Program-made: the position numbers and the translations under genes
The notes under the pieces: generated by a model
What the model was told of the DNA's origin: nothing
Seen by the model: the letters and a program-made list of their open reading frames with translations, nothing else
The model's database searches: none
In this document: positions 41,131-49,481 of the stretch, in pieces
How positions within the stretch are numbered: position 1 is the stretch's first letter
Layout of the letters: each line of letters opens with the position of its first letter
Source of the DNA: Synechococcales cyanobacterium bin59.metabat.ball.084
Lineage (GTDB): Bacteria; Cyanobacteriota; Cyanobacteriia; Cyanobacteriales; Chamaesiphonaceae
Direction: 5' to 3'
DNA length: 64,000 bases
Assembly (NCBI GenBank): GCA_013297675.1
Contig: JAAFHZ010000006.1
Location: 23,381 to 87,380 of the forward strand

Positions 41131-42312
41131 TTAGCTCTGAGACAATCGTTTCACCCCTTCACCACCCAAAAGCCGATCGACCTCTTCTAGATAAGCTGGA
41201 ATCTTGGCTGCATGGGGACTGTCTTTTAAACAGTCCGTTAAATCATACTTACTAACATCAGTAGCCCTTGCTCCCGGAAACCAATGGCCGCCGTTTTCTA
41301 GCAAGTTGTAGCGCAATTGGCCATATTCTTCCATATCGTAAGCTAAGGCCAAATTTCGCAGCCATAGAATGGTTGGGATATTGATATTGCCGGGAGTTGC
41401 ACCATGTTCTGGCAAACCATCGCGCCAAGTGCGATACCAGTTTTCACCCAGTTTATCGATCGCCGCTTTTTCCAACCGCTGAATAATGGGCGACAAAACT
41501 TCCTCAGCTCTATCCAAAAATTCCAAAGTCTTAATATGCTCATCAAAGTCACTAGGCACCGAGGCCCCTACACTCAGGGTATGTACCTGGGGATGACTCA
41601 GACAAAATAAATTATTGAAAACCATCGGGCTAAGGGGCTGACAGAGTTCTACTAGCTTAGCCGAGGGTTTATTGAGCAGGCCGCCTTTGTTGGTAGGGCT
41701 AATGATAAACACCCCCATATCATGCTTAGTTGCTGCTTCGATCGCCGCCCAATTGTTTTGGTTAATGTAGTACCAGTGCAAATTTACATAGTCAAACTCA
41801 TTGGTATTAATGGTCTGACAAATAATATCGGTAGGCGCGTGAGTCGAAAAGCCCACATGGCGCACTCGCCCAGATTTTTGCAGTGCTCTGGCTACTTCTA
41901 AGCAACCACCAGGACGAATGGTTTTCTCTAATAGCTCGGCGTTGTTGATGCCATGAATACCCAGCAAGTCTACATAGTCGAGCTGCAATAGCTCCATCGA
42001 TCGATCAAAGTTGGCCAAGAATTTTTTGGGGTCATCCTCTGGGCCAATTTTGGTCTGAAAAATAAAGCTCGATCGATCGAGCTGCGGTAAAATTTGGCCG
42101 AGCTGCACTTCCGAAGACCCATAAAAGCGGGCAGTTTCGATGTGGTTAATGCCCAGCTCTAGCGATCGCCGAATGGTAGCTTCCAGGTTTTGCTGATTGT
42201 CAACAGGGATTTCGGGCATCCCAATATCTTGCCATTTGTATTGATAGCGCATCCCGCCACAAGAAAAAACGGGGACAGATAGCTCGGTACGGCCAAAGCG
42301 GCGGTATTTCAT
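41131..42312 (-). CDS. Aldo/keto reductase family protein
   Basis: 393 aa NADPH-dependent TIM-barrel oxidoreductase. MKYRRFGRTELSVPVFSCGGMR at the start, GINHIETARFYGSSEVQLG (the usual catalytic Asp is Glu, Tyr conserved), the Lys in FIFQTKIGP and His in DYVDLLGIHGIN complete a near-normal tetrad. The C-terminal ~100 residues form the extra helical domain common in the large cyanobacterial subgroup; I see no 4Fe-4S cysteine cluster. Substrate unknown. Confidence 0.88.
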   Translation of the reverse strand: MKYRRFGRTELSVPVFSCGGMRYQYKWQDIGMPEIPVDNQQNLEATIRRSLELGINHIETARFYGSSEVQLGQILPQLDRSSFIFQTKIGPEDDPKKFLANFDRSMELLQLDYVDLLGIHGINNAELLEKTIRPGGCLEVARALQKSGRVRHVGFSTHAPTDIICQTINTNEFDYVNLHWYYINQNNWAAIEAATKHDMGVFIISPTNKGGLLNKPSAKLVELCQPLSPMVFNNLFCLSHPQVHTLSVGASVPSDFDEHIKTLEFLDRAEEVLSPIIQRLEKAAIDKLGENWYRTWRDGLPEHGATPGNINIPTILWLRNLALAYDMEEYGQLRYNLLENGGHWFPGARATDVSKYDLTDCLKDSPHAAKIPAYLEEVDRLLGGEGVKRLSQS

Positions 42313-42360
42313 GGCGGATGTGATCTCTCAAGGACTCTTGCACTAGGATATCGCAAGCTG

Positions 42361-42615
42361 CTAGCTTTGGGATTCTGTGGATGGCGTTTCAGGAGGATTT
42401 TGTGCAATGCTCAGGTACTTACCATCAATCAAGAAAGACCCTCGATCGAACTTCACTACCCAATGATCTCCCGGCTGGCGAGAAGTTACGATACCAGTTG
42501 CTCCCACTGCTACCAACTGCCCTGGTCGCAGCATAGGCATAGGGTCAGCGGTTTTAATATAGGGTGGTTGGCTGGCTAAGCGAACTGTTGCGCCAATGGT
42601 GAATTCTGTAGACAT
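42361..42615 (-). CDS. sipA: SipA, NblS-interacting regulatory protein (DUF3148)
   Basis: 84 aa from ATG 42615; the upstream in-frame ATG at 42639 would add eight non-conserved residues. Small SH3-like beta barrel with the family core IGATVRLASQPPYIKTADPM followed by PMLRPGQLVAVGATGIV and HWVVKFDRGSFLIDGKYL. SipA binds the histidine kinase NblS, which controls high-light and nutrient-stress genes including nblA; an nblA gene is at 57375 in this window. Confidence 0.85.
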   Translation of the reverse strand: MSTEFTIGATVRLASQPPYIKTADPMPMLRPGQLVAVGATGIVTSRQPGDHWVVKFDRGSFLIDGKYLSIAQNPPETPSTESQS

Positions 42616-42761
42616 GACTGGGTATGGTATGTGACCCAAAGTATAGATGAATTTTGCTCAGAATTGCGAAATCGATATTTTGCCTAGAAACGGATTCGGC
42701 CGTTAGTCAGCAGTTGGTAGCCACCAGTAAAGGCAAACATTGCGACGCTGACCCCGCAATT

Positions 42762-43076
42762 TTATTCTTCATTTTTTTGATCATCTTGGAGTCGCAGGTT
42801 GCACCGGAGGTGATCGACTCTAGCATTAGCCTCAGCAGAAATTTTCCTGAGTTCTTTGGTGGCCAGGAAGCTACCGATCGAGGTCAGAGCGCCAATGGTG
42901 ATGTTTCCATGGAGAACCAAGCCTACTCCGATAAAGCCGATCGTGGTGGAGAGAACAGTAAAGCTCAGGTAACAGTAGGAGCTAATTAAGGCGAACCGGT
43001 GCTGCTGATGCCAAGCTTTTTGCTTGATATCATTGTTGTCTTCAGATTTTGGTGAGCTAGATTTTTCTGGTAACAT
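42762..43076 (-). CDS. Small two-helix membrane protein next to NACHT gene
   Basis: 104 aa with two adjacent transmembrane segments (about residues 29-52 and 57-72) preceded by a charged N-terminus and followed by a short helix (ELRKISAEANARVDHLR). The arrangement resembles the small 'TRADD-N-associated membrane' proteins found beside NACHT/STAND genes in cyanobacteria; that match is from memory. It is divergent from the HTH-NACHT gene with 160 bp between them, so it may be a membrane effector or partner of that system. Confidence 0.6.
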   Translation of the reverse strand: MLPEKSSSPKSEDNNDIKQKAWHQQHRFALISSYCYLSFTVLSTTIGFIGVGLVLHGNITIGALTSIGSFLATKELRKISAEANARVDHLRCNLRLQDDQKNEE

Positions 43077-43236
43077 GGTAAATACTGGTTATTTGGTGGT
43101 TGTGAATTAGTCAACTTGTCGATCGATGTCTTCACTGTTTTTATCTTCACCTAATTTCCTTGAAGCCTAGTCCAGATAGCATGTTCAGCTTTTGTCCAAA
43201 CGTCCAACTTATGTCCAAATATTTTGAGAAGTAAAA

Positions 43237-45450
43237 ATGGCAACGTATCGAGCAAGTGAAGACGGGATGCAAAAAGCTAAAACCGCCTTTAAAATTAGCG
43301 GTCAATCTAAAGCTGGATTAGCTGCTATAAGTTGTGTATCACGAACGACTCTGAACAATTTCTTTGCAGGCAAACCGGTCAATTGTCCTAAGTTCCAAAG
43401 TATCTGCAAGGAGCTGAACCAAGATTGGCGATCGATTGCTGACCTAGACACCGAAGAGGTTGAAACAGCAACTCCAGAGATCGATAGCCTTGTGCAAACT
43501 ATTCGCCAGCAAGTGAGCGCTGATATTTTAGAGCGCTGTGGCAAGATGCGGATTTTGGATATGGAACAGCCGATCGAGTACGGCGATATCTACACTGATG
43601 TAAATATTCTGGAAAAAATCTCTGGTCGATCGAGGCTGGAGTTTGCCGAGATGCTGGCTGCTTGCCAGGGTGAAGACTTCGATCGCTTTGGGATCGGGAA
43701 GGTTCAGGGGAAACGCTTACCCGGTTTGGAGGCAGTCGATAAATACAGTAAGTTAATGATTTTGGGTAAGCCGGGAGCAGGAAAAACTACGTTTATGAAG
43801 CGGCTGGCGATGCTTTGTAGTCGTGGTGATTTTCAGGGGCAACGAGTGCCAATTTTTGTGACTCTCAAGGAGTTTGCGGAATTTGAAGGTAAACCGGGAA
43901 TTTTGGCATATATCGATCGGCAGTGGTCTGGTTGTGGAATCACAGAAAGTGCCGAGACTTTGCTGAATCAGGGTCATGCTTTGGTGTTACTGGATGGATT
44001 GGATGAAGTGCGGGATGTTGACCACGATCGAGTGCTGGCAGATATTAAAGGTCTTGCTTATCAGTATCGGGAATGTTCGATCGTGATTACCTGCCGGATT
44101 GCAGCAAGGGAGTATACCTTTGAGAATTTTACTGAGGTGGAGGTTGCTGATTTTAATGAAAAGCAAATTGCCGAGTTTATCAATAAGTGGTTTGTAGTCA
44201 AGGGTGATTTGCTGAAGGCAAAGCTGATGATTGACAAACTGAGGGATCGGAAGCCAGTACAGGAGCTGGCGACAAATCCGCTGTTATTGACTTTGCTTTG
44301 TTTGATTTTTGGAGATGGATCAGATTTTCCAAGTAATCGATCGGAGCTGTACAAGGAAGGATTAGATGTATTGCTGAAGAAATGGGACGGCAAGCGCAAT
44401 ATTGAACGCGATCAGGTTTACAAAAAGTTGTCGCTGAAGCGCAAGGAAGATCTGTTGAGTCGCTTGGCTTTTGACACTTTTGACAAAGGGGAATATTTCT
44501 TTAAGCAGAGTACGGCAGAGCGTTATATTGCTGACTATATTCGCAATATTCCGGGTGCTAGTGACGACGATTTGCAGTTAGATAGTGAGGCGGTGTTGCG
44601 ATCGATCATGTCACAGCATGGGTTATTGGTGGAAAGAGCTAAGGGGATTTTCTCTTTTTCACATTTGACTTTTCATGAATATTTTGCGGCTAAGAGAATT
44701 GTGGATAGTTCGATCGCTCAAGGGGTTGAGGCTTTTCAAAAACTGGCTGGTCATGCTGATGACAAGCGGTGGAAAGAGGTGTTTTTCCTGGTGCTGGGTA
44801 TGTTACCCGATGCTAGTTCTTGTGTGCTAACAATTAAGCGAGAAATTGATGAGGTTTTGGCTGGCGATCAAAGAGTGCAAGAATACTTGATGTGGGTAAG
44901 TGAAAAAAATAAATCGATCAATGAAGATTCAACTACAATTACTTACTTATTCTACCTCTCCCTCGACCTCTACCTGTACCTCGACCTCGACTTCTACCTG
45001 TACCTCGACCTCGACCTCTACCTCTCCCTCGACCTCTCCCTCTCCCTCTCCCTCGACCTCCCCCTCTCCCCCGACCTCTACCTCTACCTCAACAAAAGCA
45101 TTGAAAAGTCAAAAGAATTAGGATGTAATATTAATTTCATAGCTATTCTCCAAGACCTAAGACAGCAACTACCGGAAAAGTCTGCTTTCTCAGCATGGAA
45201 AGAACAATACTTGGCTGATTGGCAACAGCAACTACACACTGCAACTATTCAATATCGTAATATTGGGCACGATTGGCATCTTACTACACTACAAAGCAAC
45301 ACGCTGAAGAAATATTATTTTGCTAACAAACTTTTACGAGAGTTTTTGCAGGCAGAAGATGAATGTTATCTCACTCTCACTACTCGCCAATATATCACCG
45401 ATACCTTTTGTCGCCCATTTGACCTCATTCCACCACCACCTCCAATCTAA
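43237..45450 (+). CDS. HTH-NACHT NTPase with hypervariable LxLxL tract
   Basis: 737 aa. Residues ~1-70 form a helix-turn-helix-like start (SKAGLAAISCVSRTTLNNFFAGK). The NACHT ATPase follows with Walker A LMILGKPGAGKTTFM (~175), Walker B ALVLLDGLDEV (~250) and SIVITCRIAAREY, then the winged-helix region with FSFSHLTFHEYFAAKRI. Residues ~573-618 are an alternating Leu/Asp/Tyr/Ser tract. After it comes a conserved C-terminal helical domain (QQLPEKSAFSAWKEQYLADW, DWHLTTLQSNTLKKYY). This is a known cyanobacterial NACHT type; NACHT proteins include phage-defence sensors. Here an intact gene lies divergent to a small membrane protein. Confidence 0.9.
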   Translation: MATYRASEDGMQKAKTAFKISGQSKAGLAAISCVSRTTLNNFFAGKPVNCPKFQSICKELNQDWRSIADLDTEEVETATPEIDSLVQTIRQQVSADILERCGKMRILDMEQPIEYGDIYTDVNILEKISGRSRLEFAEMLAACQGEDFDRFGIGKVQGKRLPGLEAVDKYSKLMILGKPGAGKTTFMKRLAMLCSRGDFQGQRVPIFVTLKEFAEFEGKPGILAYIDRQWSGCGITESAETLLNQGHALVLLDGLDEVRDVDHDRVLADIKGLAYQYRECSIVITCRIAAREYTFENFTEVEVADFNEKQIAEFINKWFVVKGDLLKAKLMIDKLRDRKPVQELATNPLLLTLLCLIFGDGSDFPSNRSELYKEGLDVLLKKWDGKRNIERDQVYKKLSLKRKEDLLSRLAFDTFDKGEYFFKQSTAERYIADYIRNIPGASDDDLQLDSEAVLRSIMSQHGLLVERAKGIFSFSHLTFHEYFAAKRIVDSSIAQGVEAFQKLAGHADDKRWKEVFFLVLGMLPDASSCVLTIKREIDEVLAGDQRVQEYLMWVSEKNKSINEDSTTITYLFYLSLDLYLYLDLDFYLYLDLDLYLSLDLSLSLSLDLPLSPDLYLYLNKSIEKSKELGCNINFIAILQDLRQQLPEKSAFSAWKEQYLADWQQQLHTATIQYRNIGHDWHLTTLQSNTLKKYYFANKLLREFLQAEDECYLTLTTRQYITDTFCRPFDLIPPPPPI
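44958..45090 (+). repeat. In-frame degenerate hexamer repeat (CTCGAC/CTCTAC) in the NACHT gene
   Basis: About 22 tandem six-base units with consensus CT-pyrimidine-(G/T)AC or TCC. They encode strict alternation of Leu with Asp, Tyr, Ser or Pro. The plus strand is almost purely pyrimidine-rich (C/T) in this part. Unit number is likely unstable by slippage, but multiples of six keep the frame. Confidence 0.85.
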
Positions 45451-45616
45451 ACTATGATTGATAGAGATTGATAGACTATGATTTTTTGGCAAGTGAGTAA
45501 AAAGAACTATCATCGATCAAGGTGCTAAAACATTTTTCAGGGAGATCAGCGATCTCCTAACAAGATTTCGTACAATAGATAAAGACTAGAAATGATGCTC
45601 AGGGGATTTTCCTTAT
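45451..45616 (+). other. Short intergenic region after NACHT gene
   Basis: 166 bp with no ORF or clear terminator; it probably holds the promoter for the small gene at 45617. Confidence 0.4.
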
Positions 45617-45841
45617 ATGTCACCTACAGTTCAAGGAATTTACAACGACTTCATCGAATCATTACCTCCAACCGATTATGCTGAAAACGATGGATCAACC
45701 ATAAGACCTGTTCACTCAGTGCAGACCAATGATTTTGTCGTAGATCAAAAGGATTACTGGACGGAAGAAGACAAAACCGACATCATTAGCTTTTCTTGGC
45801 AGTATGCCACATCTTCACTTCCAGACGATAAAGCAGTGTAG
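45617..45841 (+). CDS. Antitoxin-like small protein, middle part atypical
   Basis: 74 aa. The first 18 residues (TVQGIYNDFIESLPPT) and the last 28 (DYWTEEDKTDIISFSWQYA) match a cyanobacterial family of small antitoxin-like proteins as I remember it. The middle (DYAENDGSTIRP) does not; in the family this segment is hydrophobic. A pair of compensating frameshifts would explain that. No matching PIN or RelE toxin follows, only a separate DUF4258/YgiT pair. Likely an orphan, possibly degraded. Confidence 0.5.
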   Translation: MSPTVQGIYNDFIESLPPTDYAENDGSTIRPVHSVQTNDFVVDQKDYWTEEDKTDIISFSWQYATSSLPDDKAV

Positions 45842-45885
45842 TTTTATGTTGTCACAAAAAAGCTAGGGAAATTTATAATTTTGAG

Positions 45886-46203
45886 ATGAAATCTTTAGAG
45901 GAAATCCAACAACAATTGCAGGCTGGAATATTTGAATTTACCCGCCATGCCTTAAAAAGATCGATCGAGCGCAATATTTCCGAGCAGGAGATCAAACAGA
46001 CTAGTCTAAAAATAGAGATGATTGAAGATTATCCCGATGACAAATATTCGCCAAGCTGTTTGTTGTTAGGATTCACCCAGAACGATCGGGTTCTACATCT
46101 TCAGGTTTCCAGAGCTGAATCAGATACAATCAAGATAATCACACTGTACGAACCAGATCCAGCAGAATGGATTGATTTTAGAAGGAGGAAATCTAATGTT
46201 TAA
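45886..46203 (+). CDS. DUF4258 protein, MqsR/RelE-type toxin candidate
   Basis: 105 aa. The pattern FTRHALKRSIERNISEQEIKQ, DYPDDKYSPSCLLLGF, VLHLQVSRAESDTIKIITLYEPDP fits DUF4258, small RNase-fold proteins usually paired with YgiT-type zinc-finger antitoxins. It overlaps the start of such a gene by eight bases. The toxin-first order is as in mqsRA. Confidence 0.82.
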   Translation: MKSLEEIQQQLQAGIFEFTRHALKRSIERNISEQEIKQTSLKIEMIEDYPDDKYSPSCLLLGFTQNDRVLHLQVSRAESDTIKIITLYEPDPAEWIDFRRRKSNV

Positions 46204-46435
46204 GTGTCATGTATGTGGTTCCGAAGATTCACGCACCGAGCATGTAAATGAAATCTTCAACATTGATGGCAGCTTTCATTTGGTAGAAAAAATCCCTACG
46301 ACCGTTTGCTGTCGCTGCCAAGAAGAAATTTTCAGCAGCGAAACCATGGAGCAAATCCGAGAGATACTTCATGGTAAAGCTCAACCAGTCCGATCGATCT
46401 CAGTAAACGTTTTTGCCTACGATGCCGCTGTTTGA
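46196..46435 (+). CDS. YgiT-type zinc-finger protein (MqsA-like antitoxin)
   Basis: 79 aa from ATG 46196, with the strong Shine-Dalgarno AAGGAGGA inside the end of the DUF4258 gene. Two CxxC pairs (CHVCG and CCRCQEE) form the zinc site seen in the MqsA N-terminus. The C-terminal DNA-binding half of MqsA is missing, as in many short YgiT proteins. Predicted to neutralise the product of the overlapping upstream gene. Confidence 0.85.
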   Translation: MFKCHVCGSEDSRTEHVNEIFNIDGSFHLVEKIPTTVCCRCQEEIFSSETMEQIREILHGKAQPVRSISVNVFAYDAAV

Positions 46436-46495
46436 CAACCACCAATTCATTTTTCGGTAAGATAGAGCTGCAATTGCCCCGAGGAAAGATTCTAG

Positions 46496-46588
46496 ATGTC
46501 TACAGCCACAATTTTGGATGGTAAAGCCCTCGCCCAGAAAATGCAGGACTCAATGAAAACCAAGATCGATCGCTCCACTGCAACCTAA
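46496..46588 (+). pseudogene. folD: 5' fragment of folD
   Basis: Reads MSTATILDGKALAQKMQDSM from an ATG preceded by GAGGAAAG, a clear start of bifunctional methylenetetrahydrofolate dehydrogenase/cyclohydrolase (family start xILDGKAxA). Only about 24 codons are family-like; the frame ends at a TAA at 46586-46588 and no more folD follows. The rest of the gene was deleted or the fragment was copied here. An intact folD is expected elsewhere. Confidence 0.72.
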
Positions 46589-46702
46589 AACCGCGCTAAA
46601 TATAGATAAAGCTCAACAAGAGATCGATCAATGCGTCTGATAGATCTGGTATTTTTCTTTTTGACTCTTTATATTTTTGATTACGTCATTGTGGTTCATA
46701 AC

Positions 46703-46733
46703 AAAAAAACCTTCTGCCCTAGATGGCAGAAGG
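46703..46733 (-). terminator. Rho-independent terminator of glpX
   Basis: On the minus strand CCTTCTGCC, a 6-nt loop and GGCAGAAGG are followed by seven T. It lies about 115 bp after the glpX stop and is the only clear structure in the 46589-46847 gap apart from AT-rich sequence. Confidence 0.85.
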
Positions 46734-46847
46734 AAATATTGAAAAATAACAGAGATTCAAGACTTAGCAGTTGGCCGGGTGAAATAAAACTGATTAAATT
46801 AAACCCTACCCAACAACCTTTATCAGTGATCTATTGCCAAAATAAAA

Positions 46848-47885
46848 TTAACGAACTTGCACAGCCTTAGGTTTACCAGTCATATGGACAGTATCTACAA
46901 AACGGGCAGTCTTAGATTGACTAGAGATAACCAAAGACTCAGTTCTGGCTCCACCCTTGAAGAAGCGTACACCATTCATCAAGTTACCAGCAGTAATACC
47001 ACAGCCCGCAAAAATCACATTTTCGCCACATGCCAATTCTTCAGCAGTGTAGATCTTGTCAGGGTCAGTAATATTCATCGACAATAAACGTTCGATGTTC
47101 TTTTCTTTGCTTTCGCCGATCAAACCAGTCTTCACCACTGCTGGATCATAGATAAGCTGACCTTGGAAGTGAGCATCCATACAGCGCAGAGCCGCTGCCG
47201 AAATAACTCCTTCAGGAGCAGCACCGATACCCATCAAAGCATGGATGTTGGTACCAGAGAAACCACAGTTAATTGCAGCACCTACGTCACCATCGCTAAT
47301 TAAAGCAACCCTTGCACCAGCATCGCGAATTTCTTTGATCAAGTCATTGTGGCGTTCACGCTTCATGACTACTACTACTAGCTCATCAATACCGCGATCG
47401 AGGCACTCTGACAAAATCTTCAGGTTTTCGGTAGCAGACTTGTTGATGTCTACTTTGCCTTTAGCTGCTGGAGGCGCAGCTAATTTCTTCATGTAAAAGT
47501 CTGGCGCTGCAAACAAGCCGCCTTTCTCAGAAATAGCCAATACGGCCATCGAACCAGGTTGACCGTAAGCACAAAGGTTAGTACCTTCGCAGGGGTCTAC
47601 TGCGATATCGATTTCGATTAACTCATCTGGGTTGCAAAGATCTTTGCCATTGGGTTGAGAACAAATACCAACTTCTTCACCGATGTACAGCATCGGTGCA
47701 TCATCACGCTCGCCTTCACCAATTACGATGCGTCCACGCATGTAAATCTTGTTCATCCGTTCGCGCATAGCTTCAACTGCTACGCGATCGGCTTCGTTCT
47801 TATCGCCTTTACCCATCAAACGAGCAGAAGCGATCGCCGCTTGTTCTACAACTTCAATAATTTCTAAACCTAAAGAATTTTCCAT
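46848..47885 (-). CDS. glpX: Class II fructose-1,6-/sedoheptulose-1,7-bisphosphatase
   Basis: Cyanobacterial bifunctional F/SBPase of the Calvin cycle, GlpX type. [25 protein letters not shown], the metal motif [15 protein letters not shown], the DPxDGT-like [22 protein letters not shown] and the C-terminal [18 protein letters not shown] are all diagnostic. 345 aa is the standard length. Start ATG 47885. Monocistronic, ending at a strong terminator. Confidence 0.96.
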   Translation of the reverse strand: MENSLGLEIIEVVEQAAIASARLMGKGDKNEADRVAVEAMRERMNKIYMRGRIVIGEGERDDAPMLYIGEEVGICSQPNGKDLCNPDELIEIDIAVDPCEGTNLCAYGQPGSMAVLAISEKGGLFAAPDFYMKKLAAPPAAKGKVDINKSATENLKILSECLDRGIDELVVVVMKRERHNDLIKEIRDAGARVALISDGDVGAAINCGFSGTNIHALMGIGAAPEGVISAAALRCMDAHFQGQLIYDPAVVKTGLIGESKEKNIERLLSMNITDPDKIYTAEELACGENVIFAGCGITAGNLMNGVRFFKGGARTESLVISSQSKTARFVDTVHMTGKPKAVQVR

Positions 47886-47983
47886 TTTATATATAATCTC
47901 CCGAGACTTTTGTTAACACATACGGCGATCCCAGTCTATCAGAGGGCGGCTTCTCAAGGAAACTTCATTTTTATTTGCAAAGA

Positions 47984-48835
47984 TTAACATTGACTATCTA
48001 AGCAATAAGCGCAAATTTCAGCATGCCATTGGCCGCTACTGGCAATCAGGCAGCCCCACTGACTCACATCATCTTGGTTATAGAGCAAAGCTTGTCCCTG
48101 AGCATTGGTAAAAACCCCGCCCGCTTCTGTCAAAATCAGCTCCGGTGCGGCCAAGTCCCAATCTTTAGGAGCCGAAGAACTAGCAACAGATATGTATATG
48201 TCGGCACGATGTTCAATAATAGCGGCCACTTTACCCCCCACGCTACCTACTTGAATTTGGTGGGGGCTGGGCAAAGCCGCCAAGATTTTTTCTAAGGCAG
48301 GGCTGCGGTGGCTACGACTAGCAATGATAATTGCGTCATTTATCGCAGTCGATCGATCAACCATTAGCTTGACTTGTTCACCAGCTCTATTCAGCCGATA
48401 AGCCCCCTGTCCTTTGACCGCGTGATAGATCAACTCTGCTTCTGGTAACGCCACCACTGTTAATACCGGACGCTGTTGGTACACCAAGGCAAGATGCACC
48501 GCATACTCACCAGTTTTATTCACAAATTCTTTAGTGCCATCGATCGGATCAATTATCCACACCCAATCTTGTGGACAGGCTTTTTGGTCGTTTTGGTAGG
48601 TTTCTTCGGTCAGATAACCACAACTCTCGCCAAAAATTTCTTTGAGCCTGTCAGAAATATGTCGATCGGCTGCCAAATCTGCGGCGGTTTGCGGTTCTCC
48701 ACACTTGTCTACCACTTGCAAGTGCGGGCGACGATAAAAATCACGCAATAAATCAACTGTTTCCCAGGTGATTTTGATCACATTTGGCAAAATATCGTTA
48801 TCCAGAGCGAGTTGTGGCAGCGGCGAAAAATTCAA
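47984..48835 (-). CDS. cysQ: Inositol monophosphatase-family phosphatase, CysQ-like (3',5'-bisphosphate nucleotidase)
   Basis: 283 aa Mg2+-dependent, Li+-sensitive phosphatase fold. Metal motifs are EETYQ, WIIDPIDGTKEF (DPxDGT) and KDWDLAAPELILTEAGG (WD...). ASRSHRSPALEKILAALP is typical of CysQ, which removes PAP formed in sulfate assimilation. A few family members act on other substrates (histidinol phosphate, inositol phosphate). Stands alone, upstream of glpX on the same strand. Confidence 0.85.
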   Translation of the reverse strand: MNFSPLPQLALDNDILPNVIKITWETVDLLRDFYRRPHLQVVDKCGEPQTAADLAADRHISDRLKEIFGESCGYLTEETYQNDQKACPQDWVWIIDPIDGTKEFVNKTGEYAVHLALVYQQRPVLTVVALPEAELIYHAVKGQGAYRLNRAGEQVKLMVDRSTAINDAIIIASRSHRSPALEKILAALPSPHQIQVGSVGGKVAAIIEHRADIYISVASSSAPKDWDLAAPELILTEAGGVFTNAQGQALLYNQDDVSQWGCLIASSGQWHAEICAYCLDSQC

Positions 48836-48947
48836 GTATTTTTTCCTAGAAAGTGTCGATTAATTCCCACACTATCACCCAAACGGTGTTAATATAAATA
48901 CATGACCCCAAGGGTCAGACAAAATATCCTAGTGTGAGGAAAATAAA

Positions 48948-49373
48948 ATGAATTTGAATTGGAAGTCTTTGTTAGTAGTTGCCACCCTTTCCTTGGGTGC
49001 TGGTTTAGGCGCTTGTGAATCTGCTCCTCCTGCTACCATTGCACCTGCTGGCGAAGCCAAGCCTGATCCCGCTGCTGCTCCTGGTGCTCCTGCTGCTAAA
49101 GAAGGTGAAAAGCCCGCTGACGCAATGAAAAAGGATGATAAGCCTGCTGACGCTATGGCTAAGCCCGGTGACAAGCCTGCTGATGCAATGAAGAAGGATG
49201 ACAAAAAGCCTGACGCAATGAAAAAGGATGATAAGCCTGCTGATGCAATGAAGAAGGATGACAAAAAGCCTGACGCAATGAAGAAGGATGACAAGCCTGC
49301 TGATGCAATGAAAAAAGATGACAAGAAGCCTGAAGAAAAGCCTGCTGACGCTCCTAAAACCGAAGCTAAGTAG
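48948..49373 (+). CDS. Lipoprotein with Lys/Asp/Pro-rich tandem repeats
   Basis: 141 aa. Signal peptide with lipobox (SLGAGLGAC, Cys about residue 23), then an Ala/Pro-rich stretch and, from about residue 55, tandem copies of KPADAMKKDDK and KKPDAMKKDD in a 20-residue higher-order period. Highly charged, no globular domain. Probably a surface or periplasmic spacer protein. AGTGTGAGGA precedes the ATG. A hairpin terminator follows at 49411. Confidence 0.82.
   Translation: MNLNWKSLLVVATLSLGAGLGACESAPPATIAPAGEAKPDPAAAPGAPAAKEGEKPADAMKKDDKPADAMAKPGDKPADAMKKDDKKPDAMKKDDKPADAMKKDDKKPDAMKKDDKPADAMKKDDKKPEEKPADAPKTEAK
49120..49335 (+). repeat. Tandem 60-bp/33-bp repeats in the lipoprotein gene
   Basis: Units AAGCCTGCTGATGCAATGA followed by (A)AGGATGACAA recur six or seven times with few substitutions; a 60-bp double unit is repeated almost exactly at 49162-49221 and 49222-49281. 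Slippage or recombination would change protein length in frame. Confidence 0.8.
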
Positions 49374-49410
49374 GACTGCTATCTCAGCACTTTAGTCTAA
49401 ACATGCATAG

Positions 49411-49449
49411 AATAACGCCACCAAGCTTAGCCGCTTTGGTGGCATTATT
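49411..49449 (+). terminator. Hairpin terminator after the lipoprotein gene
   Basis: AATAACGCCACCAAG pairs with CTTTGGTGGCATTATT (one bulge), followed by an AT-rich stretch. It lies 38 bp past the stop at 49373 and before ycf66. Confidence 0.65.
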
Positions 49450-49481
49450 GTTGAAGCGATTATTTCGGATGTTTACTTGTG

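Noticed and set aside
44900..45121. Plus-strand Ser/Thr-rich frame over the hexamer tract
   Set aside because: Alternative reading of the pyrimidine repeat inside an intact NACHT gene.
48929..49324. Minus-strand 131-codon frame (SSFFIASAGL repeats) opposite the lipoprotein
   Set aside because: Arises from the tandem repeats; the plus-strand frame has a signal peptide and lipobox.
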